NCBI GenBank assembly: GCA_964571815.1
Contig: CAZNDN010000011.1
Coordinates: forward strand, 1-55,072
Reading direction: 5' to 3'
Origin: CAZNDN01 sp964571815
Lineage (GTDB): Bacteria; Fibrobacterota; Chitinivibrionia; Chitinivibrionales; WJKA01
DNA length: 55,072 bases
This document shows positions 34,888 to 44,356 of the stretch, in pieces (positions within the stretch are counted from its first letter, which is position 1; every line of letters begins with the position of its first letter). The notes beneath the pieces are model-generated. The model did no database searches and was not told the origin of the DNA. It worked only from the letters and a program-made list of their open reading frames with translations. Both the position numbers and the translations under genes were made by a program.

Positions 34888-36774
34888 ATGCCGATCCGTA
34901 CCAGTGCACTCGCAGCAGTTCTTCTCCTTGGGCTTACCCTTGCCTGCAACCTGTTCGCTCCCTCCGAGCCCCGAAGGGAGGAGTTTGCCGAGCGCAGAGG
35001 ACCCGAGGGTCTCGTGCTCGAAGGCAAGCTCAAGATGCGTAATGAAGACTGGCAAGAGGCGCTCGACCTTTTCAACAAGGCGCTGGACAGGGACAGCGGC
35101 ACGACCGAGGCCTATTTCTACAAGGGTAAGTGCATCCTCAGGATCGCCGATGTCAGCCTGTCCGAAGTCTGGGCGGAGATTGATCCCTCCGAGGATGCCG
35201 CGGCGGGAAACGTTGAGAAAGATGACGTACCCTTTCTCTATAATCCCGGTGATCGCGACCTGAATGAAATGACTGTCGACGCGCAAGGCAATGCGGTCCC
35301 GCTGGTGGACTCCGTTTTCTACGAGCGCAAAATTCTCTACGATGCGGTCTGTGAAGCAATCACGCAACTGGAGATTATTCACGAAAACTACGCGTGCATG
35401 GACAGTTGCGAGGAACGGTTCAGCGAAGACTCCCTGGATGCCTGTATGGACAACTGCATTCAAATGGACGGGAGGATCCGGCGCAAGCAGTATGAGAGCG
35501 ACTACCTGGTTGAAATCGCGGTGAAGGCGGTACTGGGGCTGGTAGACCTGGACGACGACCGCCAATTGGATTATGACCCCGTAAATCCGACCACCGAGCA
35601 GGAGATGTTCCTTGTGCTGGTCCAGGACGTGCCCTCGATAGACTCGCTGGAGCTGGACAGCCTCAAGCAGGTCTCGCGCGATCCCAATGATATCAACCCC
35701 AAACTCGATTCCCTGCGCCGCGTCGTGGACAAAGCACACGAAAGCGACAGCCTCTTCAAACAGGAACTCAGAGAGGGCGCGGAGAAAAGCAGCAAGCTCG
35801 ATACGACGATGACCCGGAATATCAGCGACGCCATCGACGTGTTCCATACGGTGCTTCCGTACTATTATTATCACGACCTCAGGGACAACGACGATTCGTA
35901 TTGGGACACGGACGGCGACGGGCAGGTGGACCCGATGATCTGGATGGATTGGGACGGAGACGACCTGATCGACATTCATTCCCCTGAGCAAATCAATGGA
36001 GGCGCCGCCCATCTTCACATCGGCGATTCCCTGCACCGGCTGGAAAACCCCGGGCTCTATACGCTGGTCGATCCCGCCAACGAAGACTATGAGCTTTTCG
36101 TGTACAAAGGCGATACCTGCTACGAGTGGATCGCCGGCGACTGGAGCGTTGACGAAGAGATGATGGACGCGAAAGACAACGACCGCGACGGCTTGACCGA
36201 CGAGGATACCCGCACCGTCAACGACACAATTGACGACGATGGGGACTATGTCGAGTTGACCGTCACGAACACGCTTTCACTCGGCCTCCAGGCAGGCGGG
36301 AAATATGTCAGGTTGTGGGGCAACGGTCGACAGAATCGGGCACAACTCTTCGACAACGGCAGTGTGGGCGACACGCTGGTGGATGCCTACGGGAACGTCT
36401 ACGAGGTAATCCGCTACATCGACAGTTCACAGGTTGATGCCGTACTGAAATCTCTCGGCACCGATCCCGCGTACGACTATGCGCGGATGAATCCCTCGCA
36501 AATCGGAGACACGGCGGCAATAAGGGCCGAAACGCAGAGTGCGCCGATCAAGGACCCCACGGTGTGGAATGATGCCAACGGTAACGGAAAAATCGACGGC
36601 GTGAACGCATCGAGCCCCGCCTACGGTACCGAGTTTCTGGCCGGGGACTGGGGAGTCGATGAAGAATGGTACGACGGGGTCGATAACGACAACGACGGTC
36701 TGGTGGATGAGGACGGGGGCAGTCTGCCGCCGGAATCGCTGAGAGCGGTACTGATCCAGTTGCAGAGCAGGTAG
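34888..36774 (+). CDS. Lipoprotein with TPR-like N-terminus and Asp-rich calcium-type repeats
   Basis: The protein is 628 aa. The start ATG follows GGAG by 8 nt. A lipoprotein-type signal ends LLLGLTLAC, and a TPR-like pair follows (LKMRNEDWQEALDLFNKAL, TTEAYFYKGKCIL). Later, DxDxDGxxD-type loops recur: DTDGDGQVDP, WDGDDLIDIH, DNDRDGLTDED, DANGNGKIDG and DNDNDGLVDED. Such loops resemble EF-hand/thrombospondin type 3 calcium sites. It is followed 11 bp later by a barrel gene, so a surface or periplasmic partner role is inferred. Confidence 0.75.
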   Translation: MPIRTSALAAVLLLGLTLACNLFAPSEPRREEFAERRGPEGLVLEGKLKMRNEDWQEALDLFNKALDRDSGTTEAYFYKGKCILRIADVSLSEVWAEIDPSEDAAAGNVEKDDVPFLYNPGDRDLNEMTVDAQGNAVPLVDSVFYERKILYDAVCEAITQLEIIHENYACMDSCEERFSEDSLDACMDNCIQMDGRIRRKQYESDYLVEIAVKAVLGLVDLDDDRQLDYDPVNPTTEQEMFLVLVQDVPSIDSLELDSLKQVSRDPNDINPKLDSLRRVVDKAHESDSLFKQELREGAEKSSKLDTTMTRNISDAIDVFHTVLPYYYYHDLRDNDDSYWDTDGDGQVDPMIWMDWDGDDLIDIHSPEQINGGAAHLHIGDSLHRLENPGLYTLVDPANEDYELFVYKGDTCYEWIAGDWSVDEEMMDAKDNDRDGLTDEDTRTVNDTIDDDGDYVELTVTNTLSLGLQAGGKYVRLWGNGRQNRAQLFDNGSVGDTLVDAYGNVYEVIRYIDSSQVDAVLKSLGTDPAYDYARMNPSQIGDTAAIRAETQSAPIKDPTVWNDANGNGKIDGVNASSPAYGTEFLAGDWGVDEEWYDGVDNDNDGLVDEDGGSLPPESLRAVLIQLQSR

Positions 36775-36785
36775 GACATTCGGCG

Positions 36786-38018
36786 ATGAAAGGAACAACG
36801 CACATGCACACGAGTTCTGTCCAGGCACGACTGCTTTGGGCGGCGGTGATGACGGCCGCCGCGGTCCTTTCGGCCGCTCCCCGGGGGCCCAATTATGAAG
36901 GCATCCGGTCCATGGGAATGGGCAACACGAACGTGGCGGTTACCACCGACCGAACGGCAATCTTCCACAATCCCGCCGGTCTGGGCCTGCTGGGAGAAGA
37001 GCTGCAGATCTCAACCCGCCCCTTCATCCTGGGGCTGGACGGCTCCTTTTCCAAATACGCCTCCACCCTGGGCCGTCACCAGGACAAACTCTCCGACCTG
37101 TCGAAAATCGACGATCCCTTTCTGGAAGATCTGGATTCGCTCGACGGGCTCTGGACCGGTATCGATTATATCCCCGAGATCACCGTAGCCACGAAGAACA
37201 TGGGCTTCGGGGTCTACTCGGTATGGCCGCTGGGCATGAAAATCGAAACCGGGCATTTCATTCCTAAACTCGGTCTGAAAGGGCAGCGCGATCTCGTATT
37301 CACCTGGGCCGTCGGCATACCCCTCAAAACCGATAAGCATCATTTCGGCGTCTCTCTGGAATACCTTCAGCGAAGGCCGCTTGAAGAGCGAATTACCACT
37401 TACTCCGAAACGTTCATTTATTTCGATGAAGCCAGGCAGCGGCCGCTGGGCGTTGTCGGGGATTTCACCAGGCTTCAGCACGGCGCGAGTTTCGACGCGG
37501 GGTTCATGCACGATCTGTTCCCCGGCTTTCGCCTGGCCTACGCGATGAAGGATATGTTCGGCGTGGTCGGCGGCAACATGGTGGTGCCCCAGTTCGACCT
37601 GGGAGTTGCCTACTATCTGCCCGAAATCGAAGAGCTGTACTTCCTGCGAAACGTCATTGCCTCACTGGAGCTGACCGATATCTGGGGATTTGAAGAGAGA
37701 ACGAAGCGCTACGAGCAGTTTGCCAAGAAGATCCACCTCGGGGCCGAGATCGACCTTCAGTACGTGGCGTTTCGCGGCGGAATCAACCAGGGATATCCGA
37801 CCTTCGGAATCGGTGCCTCGTTCGGACCTCTCCGGGCCGACTACGTCTACTATACCGAAGAAGTGGGCTACTATGCCGGCCAGTTGCCCAGGAGCATGCA
37901 CGTGATGTCACTGGGGCTGCAGTTGAACATCAAGATGCTGCGTGCGCGGTTTGGTGGTGATGAGACGGAAGCGCCCGAGGCACCGGAACCGGTGCAGGAC
38001 GGGGACACGAACCCATAG
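36786..38018 (+). CDS. PorV/PorQ-like outer-membrane beta-barrel protein
   Basis: The protein is 410 aa. A signal peptide (LLWAAVMTAAAVLSAAP) precedes the family opening NYEGIRSMGMGNTNVAVTTD, then IFHNPAGLGLLGEELQI, a Met-Gly and aromatic-rich barrel pattern and C-terminal LRADYVYYTEEVGYY. Related barrels (PorV, UPF0164) act in surface secretion or anchoring in diderms. An ATG at 36804 is an alternative start. It is cotranscribed with the lipoprotein upstream (11 bp gap). Confidence 0.75.
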   Translation: MKGTTHMHTSSVQARLLWAAVMTAAAVLSAAPRGPNYEGIRSMGMGNTNVAVTTDRTAIFHNPAGLGLLGEELQISTRPFILGLDGSFSKYASTLGRHQDKLSDLSKIDDPFLEDLDSLDGLWTGIDYIPEITVATKNMGFGVYSVWPLGMKIETGHFIPKLGLKGQRDLVFTWAVGIPLKTDKHHFGVSLEYLQRRPLEERITTYSETFIYFDEARQRPLGVVGDFTRLQHGASFDAGFMHDLFPGFRLAYAMKDMFGVVGGNMVVPQFDLGVAYYLPEIEELYFLRNVIASLELTDIWGFEERTKRYEQFAKKIHLGAEIDLQYVAFRGGINQGYPTFGIGASFGPLRADYVYYTEEVGYYAGQLPRSMHVMSLGLQLNIKMLRARFGGDETEAPEAPEPVQDGDTNP

Positions 38019-38053
38019 ACGTCGGCAAAAAGGCGTCGCTCCGGCCCCGGCAG

Positions 38054-38083
38054 TTGACTTCCCGGGAAGCGGTGTCTTATAAT
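38054..38083 (+). promoter_or_regulatory. Strong sigma-70-type promoter
   Basis: TTGACT at 38054-38059, 18 nt, then TATAAT at 38078-38083, matching 5/6 and 6/6. It precedes the secreted protein at 38190 by ~110 bp, so a ~100-nt leader is likely. Confidence 0.75.
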
Positions 38084-38189
38084 TATAGTAGAGGGTTTCT
38101 ATCTTCGGGGACACGGTTGTGCCGGAGGATAGGGAGAGATTTTGTGCGGCACCGTGCGGGACGGACGGGACATTCCAAGGACACATACC

Positions 38190-38870
38190 ATGAAAACATC
38201 GAGCCGGGCAAGACGAAATCTGGGAATTCTCACTATGCTGGGGCTGCCGGCAACCGTCGGCATCTTCGATGCCGCACATGCCCAGCCCGCGGTCCAGAAC
38301 GCGGTACTCGAGGGTATCCAGATATCGAGCGAAGAAGGGGAGAAGCCGGACGAAAAACTCATCACCTGCTACTTCATTTTCCGCGATAAGCCTACCAGTT
38401 ATTTCTACGATATCAACCGGAAAGCAAAGACCCTGGTGTTCGAGTTCAACGACACCGAAATGGGAAGCTCCCCCATACCTTCACAGTCGGAGCCGCCGAT
38501 TTCGGGATTTGAGATCGAAAAGAAGCGCGTCGACAAAAACGCCGAAATCAGAGGGCTGAAACCGGAGTGGCACGACCTTATCGAAGTGACTTTCTCGCTG
38601 GACAATATTCCGGTCATCACCGTCAACGATCAATATAACATCATCACCTTCACCTACAAATGGGCAACCAATCCGGAGAAGATCGAAGAGTACGCGATGG
38701 AAGAGAAGAAGAATATCTTCGTTCCCGTTTCTCTGGCCACCGTGGGAGGTGCGGGGGCCGCCGCGCTGGCGTACTACTTTCTGAGGGACGACGGCGAGGA
38801 GAAAGTACAGCGGCCCATTCCAATAGACGACCGGCCTCGACGAGAGCGTTACACCGAAGGCGACGAATAG
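38190..38870 (+). CDS. Secreted protein with a C-terminal membrane segment (possible AMIN-like domain)
   Basis: The protein is 226 aa. A signal peptide (LGLPATVGIFDAAHAQP) is followed by a beta-rich domain of ~140 residues (LITCYFIFRDKPTSYFYDI, LVFEFNDTEMG, ISGFEIEKKRVDK, IEVTFSLDNIPVITVND), a short membrane segment (VPVSLATVGGAGAAALAYYFL) and an Arg/Asp-rich tail. The strand pattern resembles AMIN-type domains, but this is uncertain. AAGGA precedes the ATG by 8 nt. It has its own strong promoter. Confidence 0.65.
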   Translation: MKTSSRARRNLGILTMLGLPATVGIFDAAHAQPAVQNAVLEGIQISSEEGEKPDEKLITCYFIFRDKPTSYFYDINRKAKTLVFEFNDTEMGSSPIPSQSEPPISGFEIEKKRVDKNAEIRGLKPEWHDLIEVTFSLDNIPVITVNDQYNIITFTYKWATNPEKIEEYAMEEKKNIFVPVSLATVGGAGAAALAYYFLRDDGEEKVQRPIPIDDRPRRERYTEGDE

Positions 38871-39045
38871 ACGCAACCTCCCGGTGAAGCTGAGTGACAA
38901 GAGTCCATCCGCGGGTTCTCCCCGGTTTCCGTTCAGGTGAACCCGGGTGAGCAAATTCGGGGCGAACCGGTCCGCCCGTCAACCTGAGGCATCCGGCCCT
39001 CAGCCCCGGCAAGAAACCCTTCCCTGCCTGCCGGTTCCGTATACA

Positions 39046-39075
39046 TTGATAAAAACGACTGCTATTAAGTATCTT
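39046..39075 (+). promoter_or_regulatory. Sigma-70-like promoter for the TPR-led cluster
   Basis: TTGATA at 39046-39051, 18 nt, then TATCTT at 39070-39075, matching 5/6 and 4/6. The start would be ~65-90 nt before the gene at 39148. It may serve the run of genes to 47853. Confidence 0.5.
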
Positions 39076-39147
39076 ATTGTCACCGGCATTCTTCAATGAA
39101 GGCGTTCGGCAGGCAGGTCGCCGCGGCCGGAAGCGAACGCCGTCACC

Positions 39148-42100
39148 ATGTATTCATGCGGGGGTGGTGTTGTGACCGCATATCGAAACTTCCTGTCCCG
39201 GACCCGATCGGCACGCGCGGTTCTCGCGGCGCTGGTGCTTTCGTCCGCGGCCTTTGCGGATGAAAGTGAGTCGGTATTCAAGGTAGCGCAGCGTTTTTTC
39301 AGCGACAGTCTGTACAATCTCGCTCTGGAGCAGTACCGGAAGTACCTGGGGCTGGAGCGTCCACCGGAACGCGACCCCATGGTCTACTACCGCAGCGCGG
39401 TCTGTCTTCACCGTATGGGGGACACACGCGAAGCGGCTCGGGCCTTTGAGAATTTCATTCGGGAATACCCCGGCGACGAGCGGATGATGGACGCTATGTA
39501 TGCGGCCGGCAGGGCACGGAAGGAACTCGAAGATTACAAGCAGGCATCGGACTGGTTCCACCTCGTATGGAGCCGTTTCGTTGGTAGCGCCAAGGCGAGT
39601 CGTGCGTTGTTCGAGGCGGCGGAGTGCGCGCGCCTTGATACCAATCCTCAGCGCGCCATGGAACTCTACGACCTTTATGTCAGGCGTTTTCCCCGGAAGG
39701 AGCACGCCGCCGCGGCGTCGCTGTCGCTGGCAAAACTGCAGATGGAAGCGGGAGACTATCCGGCGGCGCAGAGGACTCTGGAGAAGGCCGACAAGATGGG
39801 CGGTCGCGACGATGTCTCCGCGACGCGCACCCTGTATCTGAAAGCCAGGCTGGCTCAGGAAATGAACGAAACCGAGGCGGCCGAAGAGGCATATCGCGCA
39901 ATGATGCAGAGCAATGTCGAGCAGTTCCCCGAAGCCGATCGCGCGTATCGTCATTATGTCGGGTTCCTCGAAAGTCGCAAGCGGTTCGAGGAATCGCTCC
40001 CGGTGTACGCTGCTCTGGCCAATCATCTCTCCCGCAAGGGGCAGGCTCCGAACGAAAACCTTCTCTTCTCCCGGGGCGAAGCTGCCCGTAAGGCAAAGCA
40101 GTATGAGCAGGCGGCAGGGCTCTACCGACGGATTCTCCAGCAGTTCCCGTCATCGCCGAAGACGGCGCAGGTTGAATTCCGCCTTGCCGAGTGCCGGGCG
40201 GGAATGGACGACCTGGCCGGTGCGGTCGAATCGCTTCAGCGGATTGCAGTCAACGACTCCTCGGGCGAATATGCGCACAAGGCCCTGCTGCGCATGGGCG
40301 ATCTCTATTTCAGCAAGGACCTGTGGCCGAGTGCCATTGTCGCCTATCGGAAGTACCTTCATCTGCCGCAAGCGCCCAATAAGGATCGCGTGATCTTCCG
40401 TATCGGCAGGATCTATCAGGAAAAGTTCAAACGCTTCGGCGCCGCATCGCGGGAGTACCAGACACTTCTCTCCCGGCACCCCGGAAGTCCGTACTATCAC
40501 GATGCACTCTACGCGATCGCCCAGTGCCATGAGCAAACCGGCGATTTCTCGTCGGCCATGAGAGAGTACGAATACCTCCTGGAGTCGGGCGCCGAGCAGA
40601 AGCTGGTTGAGAAAGCCCGCGACCGCCTGGACTACCTGACACGTTTCAAGAGGAAGTCTCCCGAGGAAGCGGTTGCTTCCTTGACACAACTCCTTCGCGA
40701 CTCCTACAAAGATATCCCCCGCTCCGCACGGCTCATGCGCATTGCTCAAATCTATGACCGGCATCTCAAGCAGTTCGAGGAAGCGCTCGAGATTTACGAC
40801 GAGGTAGCGACCCTAAAGCCGGCGCCGCCGGAATCGACTGCCGTGCGCGCCGCCATGCGCAAAGCCGCGGTCCACGAGAAGCTCGCGCGACAAGCTTCCT
40901 GTGAGGGTAATCCGAAACTGGCCTCTCACCATGACGGCAAAGCACGCGAGGTGTACGAGTCGATTCTCTCGCGGTATTCTTCTTCTCCTTTCAACGCCGA
41001 AGCGGCATTTCGTCGAATGATGTTGAGTTCTCCGGAGATCGGTCAACTGCGGGAGTTTCTCTCCTCGTACCCGGACAGCCCCTACCAGGCCGAAGTGCTG
41101 ATGGAAATCGCCCGGCGGTACCGACGCGAAGCAAAGGAAGAGGGAAGCAAAGGCACCGGCAAGGCCGTCGAGGCCCTTGCTCATCTCGTGAGTCGTTTTC
41201 CGGCAACCGAGCAGGCTGAACAGGCTTACGCCCTGCTGGCCCGCAGCCTGGTCGCTCTGGGTGAGCTGGATTCGGCCCAGTCCGTGATCGCCACATTCCT
41301 GAAGCGCTACGAGCACTCGGAGTATGCGCCGGAAGTGCTCTATACACGGGGGATTATCGCCAGGAAACGCGGAAACTACGGCAAAGCTCTGGACGTGTTC
41401 AACGATGTATTCCATCGGTATCCTTTCAGCCCCTTTGCCTCCCTGTCCCGTTACGAGCTGGCCGCGGCGCAACTGGAGACCGGGCGGGTATTCGAAGCGC
41501 TGGGCAATTTCAGGGCATACGCGGAAGACTACCCGGCCGGACGATACGCGCAGGACGCCCGCTATGGAATCGCCCGATGTCTGGTGAAGACGGGTGCGGT
41601 GGAGGAGGCCTCCCGGATCCTTTCGGGCCTTCTTGAAAGCGACGTATCCGAGCGCGTGAAAGCCGGCGCCTATGCCGAGATGGGTCATATTGCCCGAAGC
41701 AACGGCGATCTGCCGGCCGCGATCGACTACTACAAGAAAGGCCTCGCCGCCAGGCAGCTTGCCTCTCGCGGTGAAGTTCTCCTGGCGCTGGGAGAGCTGT
41801 ACTACGAAAAGAAGATTTACGGCGACGCGGCGAAGGCATATCGCACGGCACTGAAACACATGCGCACCGAGGAAGATTCGAGCCGGGCACTGCTGGGTGC
41901 CGTCTGTTCGTTGATCATGGACGGAGACGCACGCAAAAGCGGTTCGTATCGCAAGCTCTTCGACAAACGTTTTCCAGACGACCGCAACGGCCGGGCACGG
42001 ATTGTCTTCACCGAAGGGCTGCATCATCTGGCGGGGAAACGCTACGAGAAGGCGGCCGACCGGTTCAACGATCTGGTTTCCAAGTACGGGCAAACGGCAT

Positions 42101-42831
42101 GGGCGGACAACGCGCTGTATCATCGTGCCCTGAGCTACTACTACAACAACGACAAGGAGAAGTCCTTCAAACTGTTCCGGGAGACGGCCGAGAAATATCC
42201 TCGAAGCGAGTTCGTTCCGGCGGCCCGTTTCAAAGTCGGCATGATCCTCCACGGCAATGAGGAGTACATGCGTGCGGCTCATGAATTCCAGGCGGTGGTC
42301 GAAGACAAACGCGCCGACAGCGAGACACGGTATCGCGCGACCCACAACGCCGCGCTTGACTTCCAGAAGGTGGCGGCGTGGGTTGACGCGGCCCGCATGT
42401 ACGAACGTCTGCTGGAAGACTATCCCGACCGCACCTCCGAGTCCCAGGCGCATCTGAAGATCGGCTTTTGTCTCGTGCAGGGATCGCAATTCGAGGAGGC
42501 GTTGAAGCATTTCCGGAAGGCCGATGTGAACGCCAACGAGGAGGACAGACCGGAGATACTGTACTGGATCGCCACGTGCTTCTCCAAGCTCGGCCGCCAT
42601 GAGAAGGCGATAGCGGAATACCTGAAAGTGCCGTATCTTTACTCCGGCGTAGGCAAATGGGGAGTGACCGCCGAGCTTGAAGCGGCGCGTCTCTACGAGC
42701 GGATGGGTGAATTCAAGAAGGCCGGATCGCTGTACGGTAAGGTCGTTCGCAGTGACGGCGAGCATGGGCAGTTCGGGAAACAGGCTTCCGAGCGGCTCAA
42801 GCGCCTTGAGAAACTCACGGCGGAGGAGTGA
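39148..42831 (+). CDS. Large TPR-repeat protein (1227 aa)
   Basis: A signal peptide (AVLAALVLSSAAFAD) is followed by an almost continuous alpha-solenoid of TPR and tetratricopeptide-like units from ~residue 40 to the end. Typical units are YNLALEQYRKYLGL, VYYRSAVCLHRMGDTREAARAFENFI and FPRSEFVPAARFKVGMIL-like repeats. The start is uncertain: the ATG at 39148 or a GTG at 39172. The stop TGA overlaps the following Crp gene as TGATG. The product is probably periplasmic, a scaffold for protein assemblies in the envelope, which is inference. Confidence 0.8.
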   Translation: MYSCGGGVVTAYRNFLSRTRSARAVLAALVLSSAAFADESESVFKVAQRFFSDSLYNLALEQYRKYLGLERPPERDPMVYYRSAVCLHRMGDTREAARAFENFIREYPGDERMMDAMYAAGRARKELEDYKQASDWFHLVWSRFVGSAKASRALFEAAECARLDTNPQRAMELYDLYVRRFPRKEHAAAASLSLAKLQMEAGDYPAAQRTLEKADKMGGRDDVSATRTLYLKARLAQEMNETEAAEEAYRAMMQSNVEQFPEADRAYRHYVGFLESRKRFEESLPVYAALANHLSRKGQAPNENLLFSRGEAARKAKQYEQAAGLYRRILQQFPSSPKTAQVEFRLAECRAGMDDLAGAVESLQRIAVNDSSGEYAHKALLRMGDLYFSKDLWPSAIVAYRKYLHLPQAPNKDRVIFRIGRIYQEKFKRFGAASREYQTLLSRHPGSPYYHDALYAIAQCHEQTGDFSSAMREYEYLLESGAEQKLVEKARDRLDYLTRFKRKSPEEAVASLTQLLRDSYKDIPRSARLMRIAQIYDRHLKQFEEALEIYDEVATLKPAPPESTAVRAAMRKAAVHEKLARQASCEGNPKLASHHDGKAREVYESILSRYSSSPFNAEAAFRRMMLSSPEIGQLREFLSSYPDSPYQAEVLMEIARRYRREAKEEGSKGTGKAVEALAHLVSRFPATEQAEQAYALLARSLVALGELDSAQSVIATFLKRYEHSEYAPEVLYTRGIIARKRGNYGKALDVFNDVFHRYPFSPFASLSRYELAAAQLETGRVFEALGNFRAYAEDYPAGRYAQDARYGIARCLVKTGAVEEASRILSGLLESDVSERVKAGAYAEMGHIARSNGDLPAAIDYYKKGLAARQLASRGEVLLALGELYYEKKIYGDAAKAYRTALKHMRTEEDSSRALLGAVCSLIMDGDARKSGSYRKLFDKRFPDDRNGRARIVFTEGLHHLAGKRYEKAADRFNDLVSKYGQTAWADNALYHRALSYYYNNDKEKSFKLFRETAEKYPRSEFVPAARFKVGMILHGNEEYMRAAHEFQAVVEDKRADSETRYRATHNAALDFQKVAAWVDAARMYERLLEDYPDRTSESQAHLKIGFCLVQGSQFEEALKHFRKADVNANEEDRPEILYWIATCFSKLGRHEKAIAEYLKVPYLYSGVGKWGVTAELEAARLYERMGEFKKAGSLYGKVVRSDGEHGQFGKQASERLKRLEKLTAEE

Positions 42832-43529
42832 TGGCGGCCGGAGTAATGGAGCGCTCGGAAATTGAGGCCTTCATTGCCAAAGTCCCATTGTTTGCATGCC
42901 TGACCCCCCGCGCCCGCAAGGCAATCTGCGGGGGGATGCTGCAGCGGTGCTTCAAACCGGGAGAGATGATCGTCCAGGAGGAAGACACCGAAAACCAGAC
43001 GTTTTTCATAATCGTCTCCGGTGTGGTGAATGTCGCGACATTCACGACGGAAGGGAAGCAAACGATCCTGGCAACACTGCGTAAGGGTGAGTTTTTCGGG
43101 GAGATGGCGATACTGGACGGGGAGCCCCGCAGCGCATCGGTAGTAGCGGCCCGTTCATGCGAGCTTCTCCTGTTGTATCGGAACGTGTTCCAGGAGATTC
43201 TCCGTACCTATCCTGAAATGGCGGCCCGCATGCTGGTGCAACTGTCTCGGCGGCTGCGCAGGGCAAACCGCCGGATTGGTACGCTGTCGCTGATGAGTAC
43301 GTGCGGGAAGGTTGCGGATGTGATCGTGCAGATAGCACGGGAGCAGGGGGAAAAGCAGGGAGACCTGGTTGTCGTTTCCCACCGTCCGGCGCACCATGAA
43401 ATAGCCGACATGGCGGGGACAAGCAGGGAGACGGTATCAAGGATCCTTTCACAGTTTCAGAAAAGCGGCTATATCACGATTGACGGAAAGAAGATGGTGA
43501 TCCTCGATGAGACAAAACTATACCATTAG
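42831..43529 (+). CDS. Crp/Fnr-family transcription regulator
   Basis: The protein is 232 aa. The cyclic-nucleotide-type domain occupies ~10-130 (VPLFACLTPRARKAICGGM, FKPGEMIVQEEDTENQTFFIIVSG, LRKGEFFGEMAILDGEPRSASV). A C-terminal helix-turn-helix follows (HHEIADMAGTSRETVSRILSQFQKSGYI). The glycine-glutamate-rich GEFFGEMA and RSASV keep the fold's nucleotide-pocket positions; the ligand is unknown. Start coupling is TGATG with the TPR gene. A role in controlling the envelope cluster is inferred. Confidence 0.9.
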   Translation: MAAGVMERSEIEAFIAKVPLFACLTPRARKAICGGMLQRCFKPGEMIVQEEDTENQTFFIIVSGVVNVATFTTEGKQTILATLRKGEFFGEMAILDGEPRSASVVAARSCELLLLYRNVFQEILRTYPEMAARMLVQLSRRLRRANRRIGTLSLMSTCGKVADVIVQIAREQGEKQGDLVVVSHRPAHHEIADMAGTSRETVSRILSQFQKSGYITIDGKKMVILDETKLYH

Positions 43530-44283
43530 CATCCCGGTGAAGACCTTCTGGAAATTTGTCGTACCGGCCTCGATTCTGTTGGGCACGATCGGTATGCTGG
43601 CCGGTGCGATTATTGTGGACCGCGTCATCATGCCGCGTGTTGTCAAGCTGGACCGGGGAGTCGTGGAGGTGCCCTCCCTGGAGGACCTGCCGTGGACGCA
43701 GGCGCGACAGAAGCTCTTCGACCTGGGGCTTCGCTGCCAGGTGACCGGAAGGAGCTATAACGACGAGGTCGAGGAGGATCACATCCTTTCGCAGAACCCG
43801 GCGGCCGGGACGATGCTTGACAAGGCGGAACGCCGGGGAGTACAGGTAGTTGTGAGCAGGGGTCCCGAGATTGCGCGGGTTCCGACGGTGAGGGGCCTGG
43901 GAGCGCGGGGAGCCCGAAGAAAACTGCGCAAGCATGGTTTCGCGGTCGGCACCGTCTACCGTCACTATTCCGGGGCCGTGCCCAAGGACAAAGTGATGTT
44001 TCTGAAGCCCGAACCCGGCTCCGTTGTCTCGCGCGAGGTACCGATAGATATCACCGTGTCGAAGGGGCCGGAACCGACCCACGGAGAAGTGCCGAACCTT
44101 ATAGGAGAGACCCTCGCGGCGGCCAAGGCCCAGATCCGGGAGAGCGGATTGAAACTGGGAAGCGTGAAGACGGCACACAGCGCCACGCTTGACCCCGGCA
44201 CGATCATGTCGCAGTCGGTACCGCCCGGCACCACCGTTCCCTTTGAAAGCGCAGTCAACGTTGTTGTTGCTTCGGGCACGTAG
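43507..44283 (+). CDS. Membrane protein with three PASTA domains
   Basis: The protein is 258 aa. One membrane segment (FVVPASILLGTIGMLAGAIIV) is followed by three PASTA domains: ~50-115 (VEVPSLEDLPWTQARQKLFD, SQNPAAGTMLD), ~118-185 (VPTVRGLGARGARRKLRKHG, KPEPGSVV) and ~190-258 (VPNLIGETLAAAKAQIRESG, QSVPPGTTVP). No kinase domain is attached. PASTA domains sense peptidoglycan fragments or related ligands. The gene overlaps the Crp gene by 23 bp. A cell-wall sensing or anchoring role is likely but not proven. Confidence 0.88.
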   Translation: MRQNYTISIPVKTFWKFVVPASILLGTIGMLAGAIIVDRVIMPRVVKLDRGVVEVPSLEDLPWTQARQKLFDLGLRCQVTGRSYNDEVEEDHILSQNPAAGTMLDKAERRGVQVVVSRGPEIARVPTVRGLGARGARRKLRKHGFAVGTVYRHYSGAVPKDKVMFLKPEPGSVVSREVPIDITVSKGPEPTHGEVPNLIGETLAAAKAQIRESGLKLGSVKTAHSATLDPGTIMSQSVPPGTTVPFESAVNVVVASGT

Positions 44284-44356
44284 CGGCCGAAGCGGCTCGC
44301 CACGGAAGTTCCGGAGCCGCACCGCGGCCGGAAACGTGTCGGCAACGCGGAGAGTC

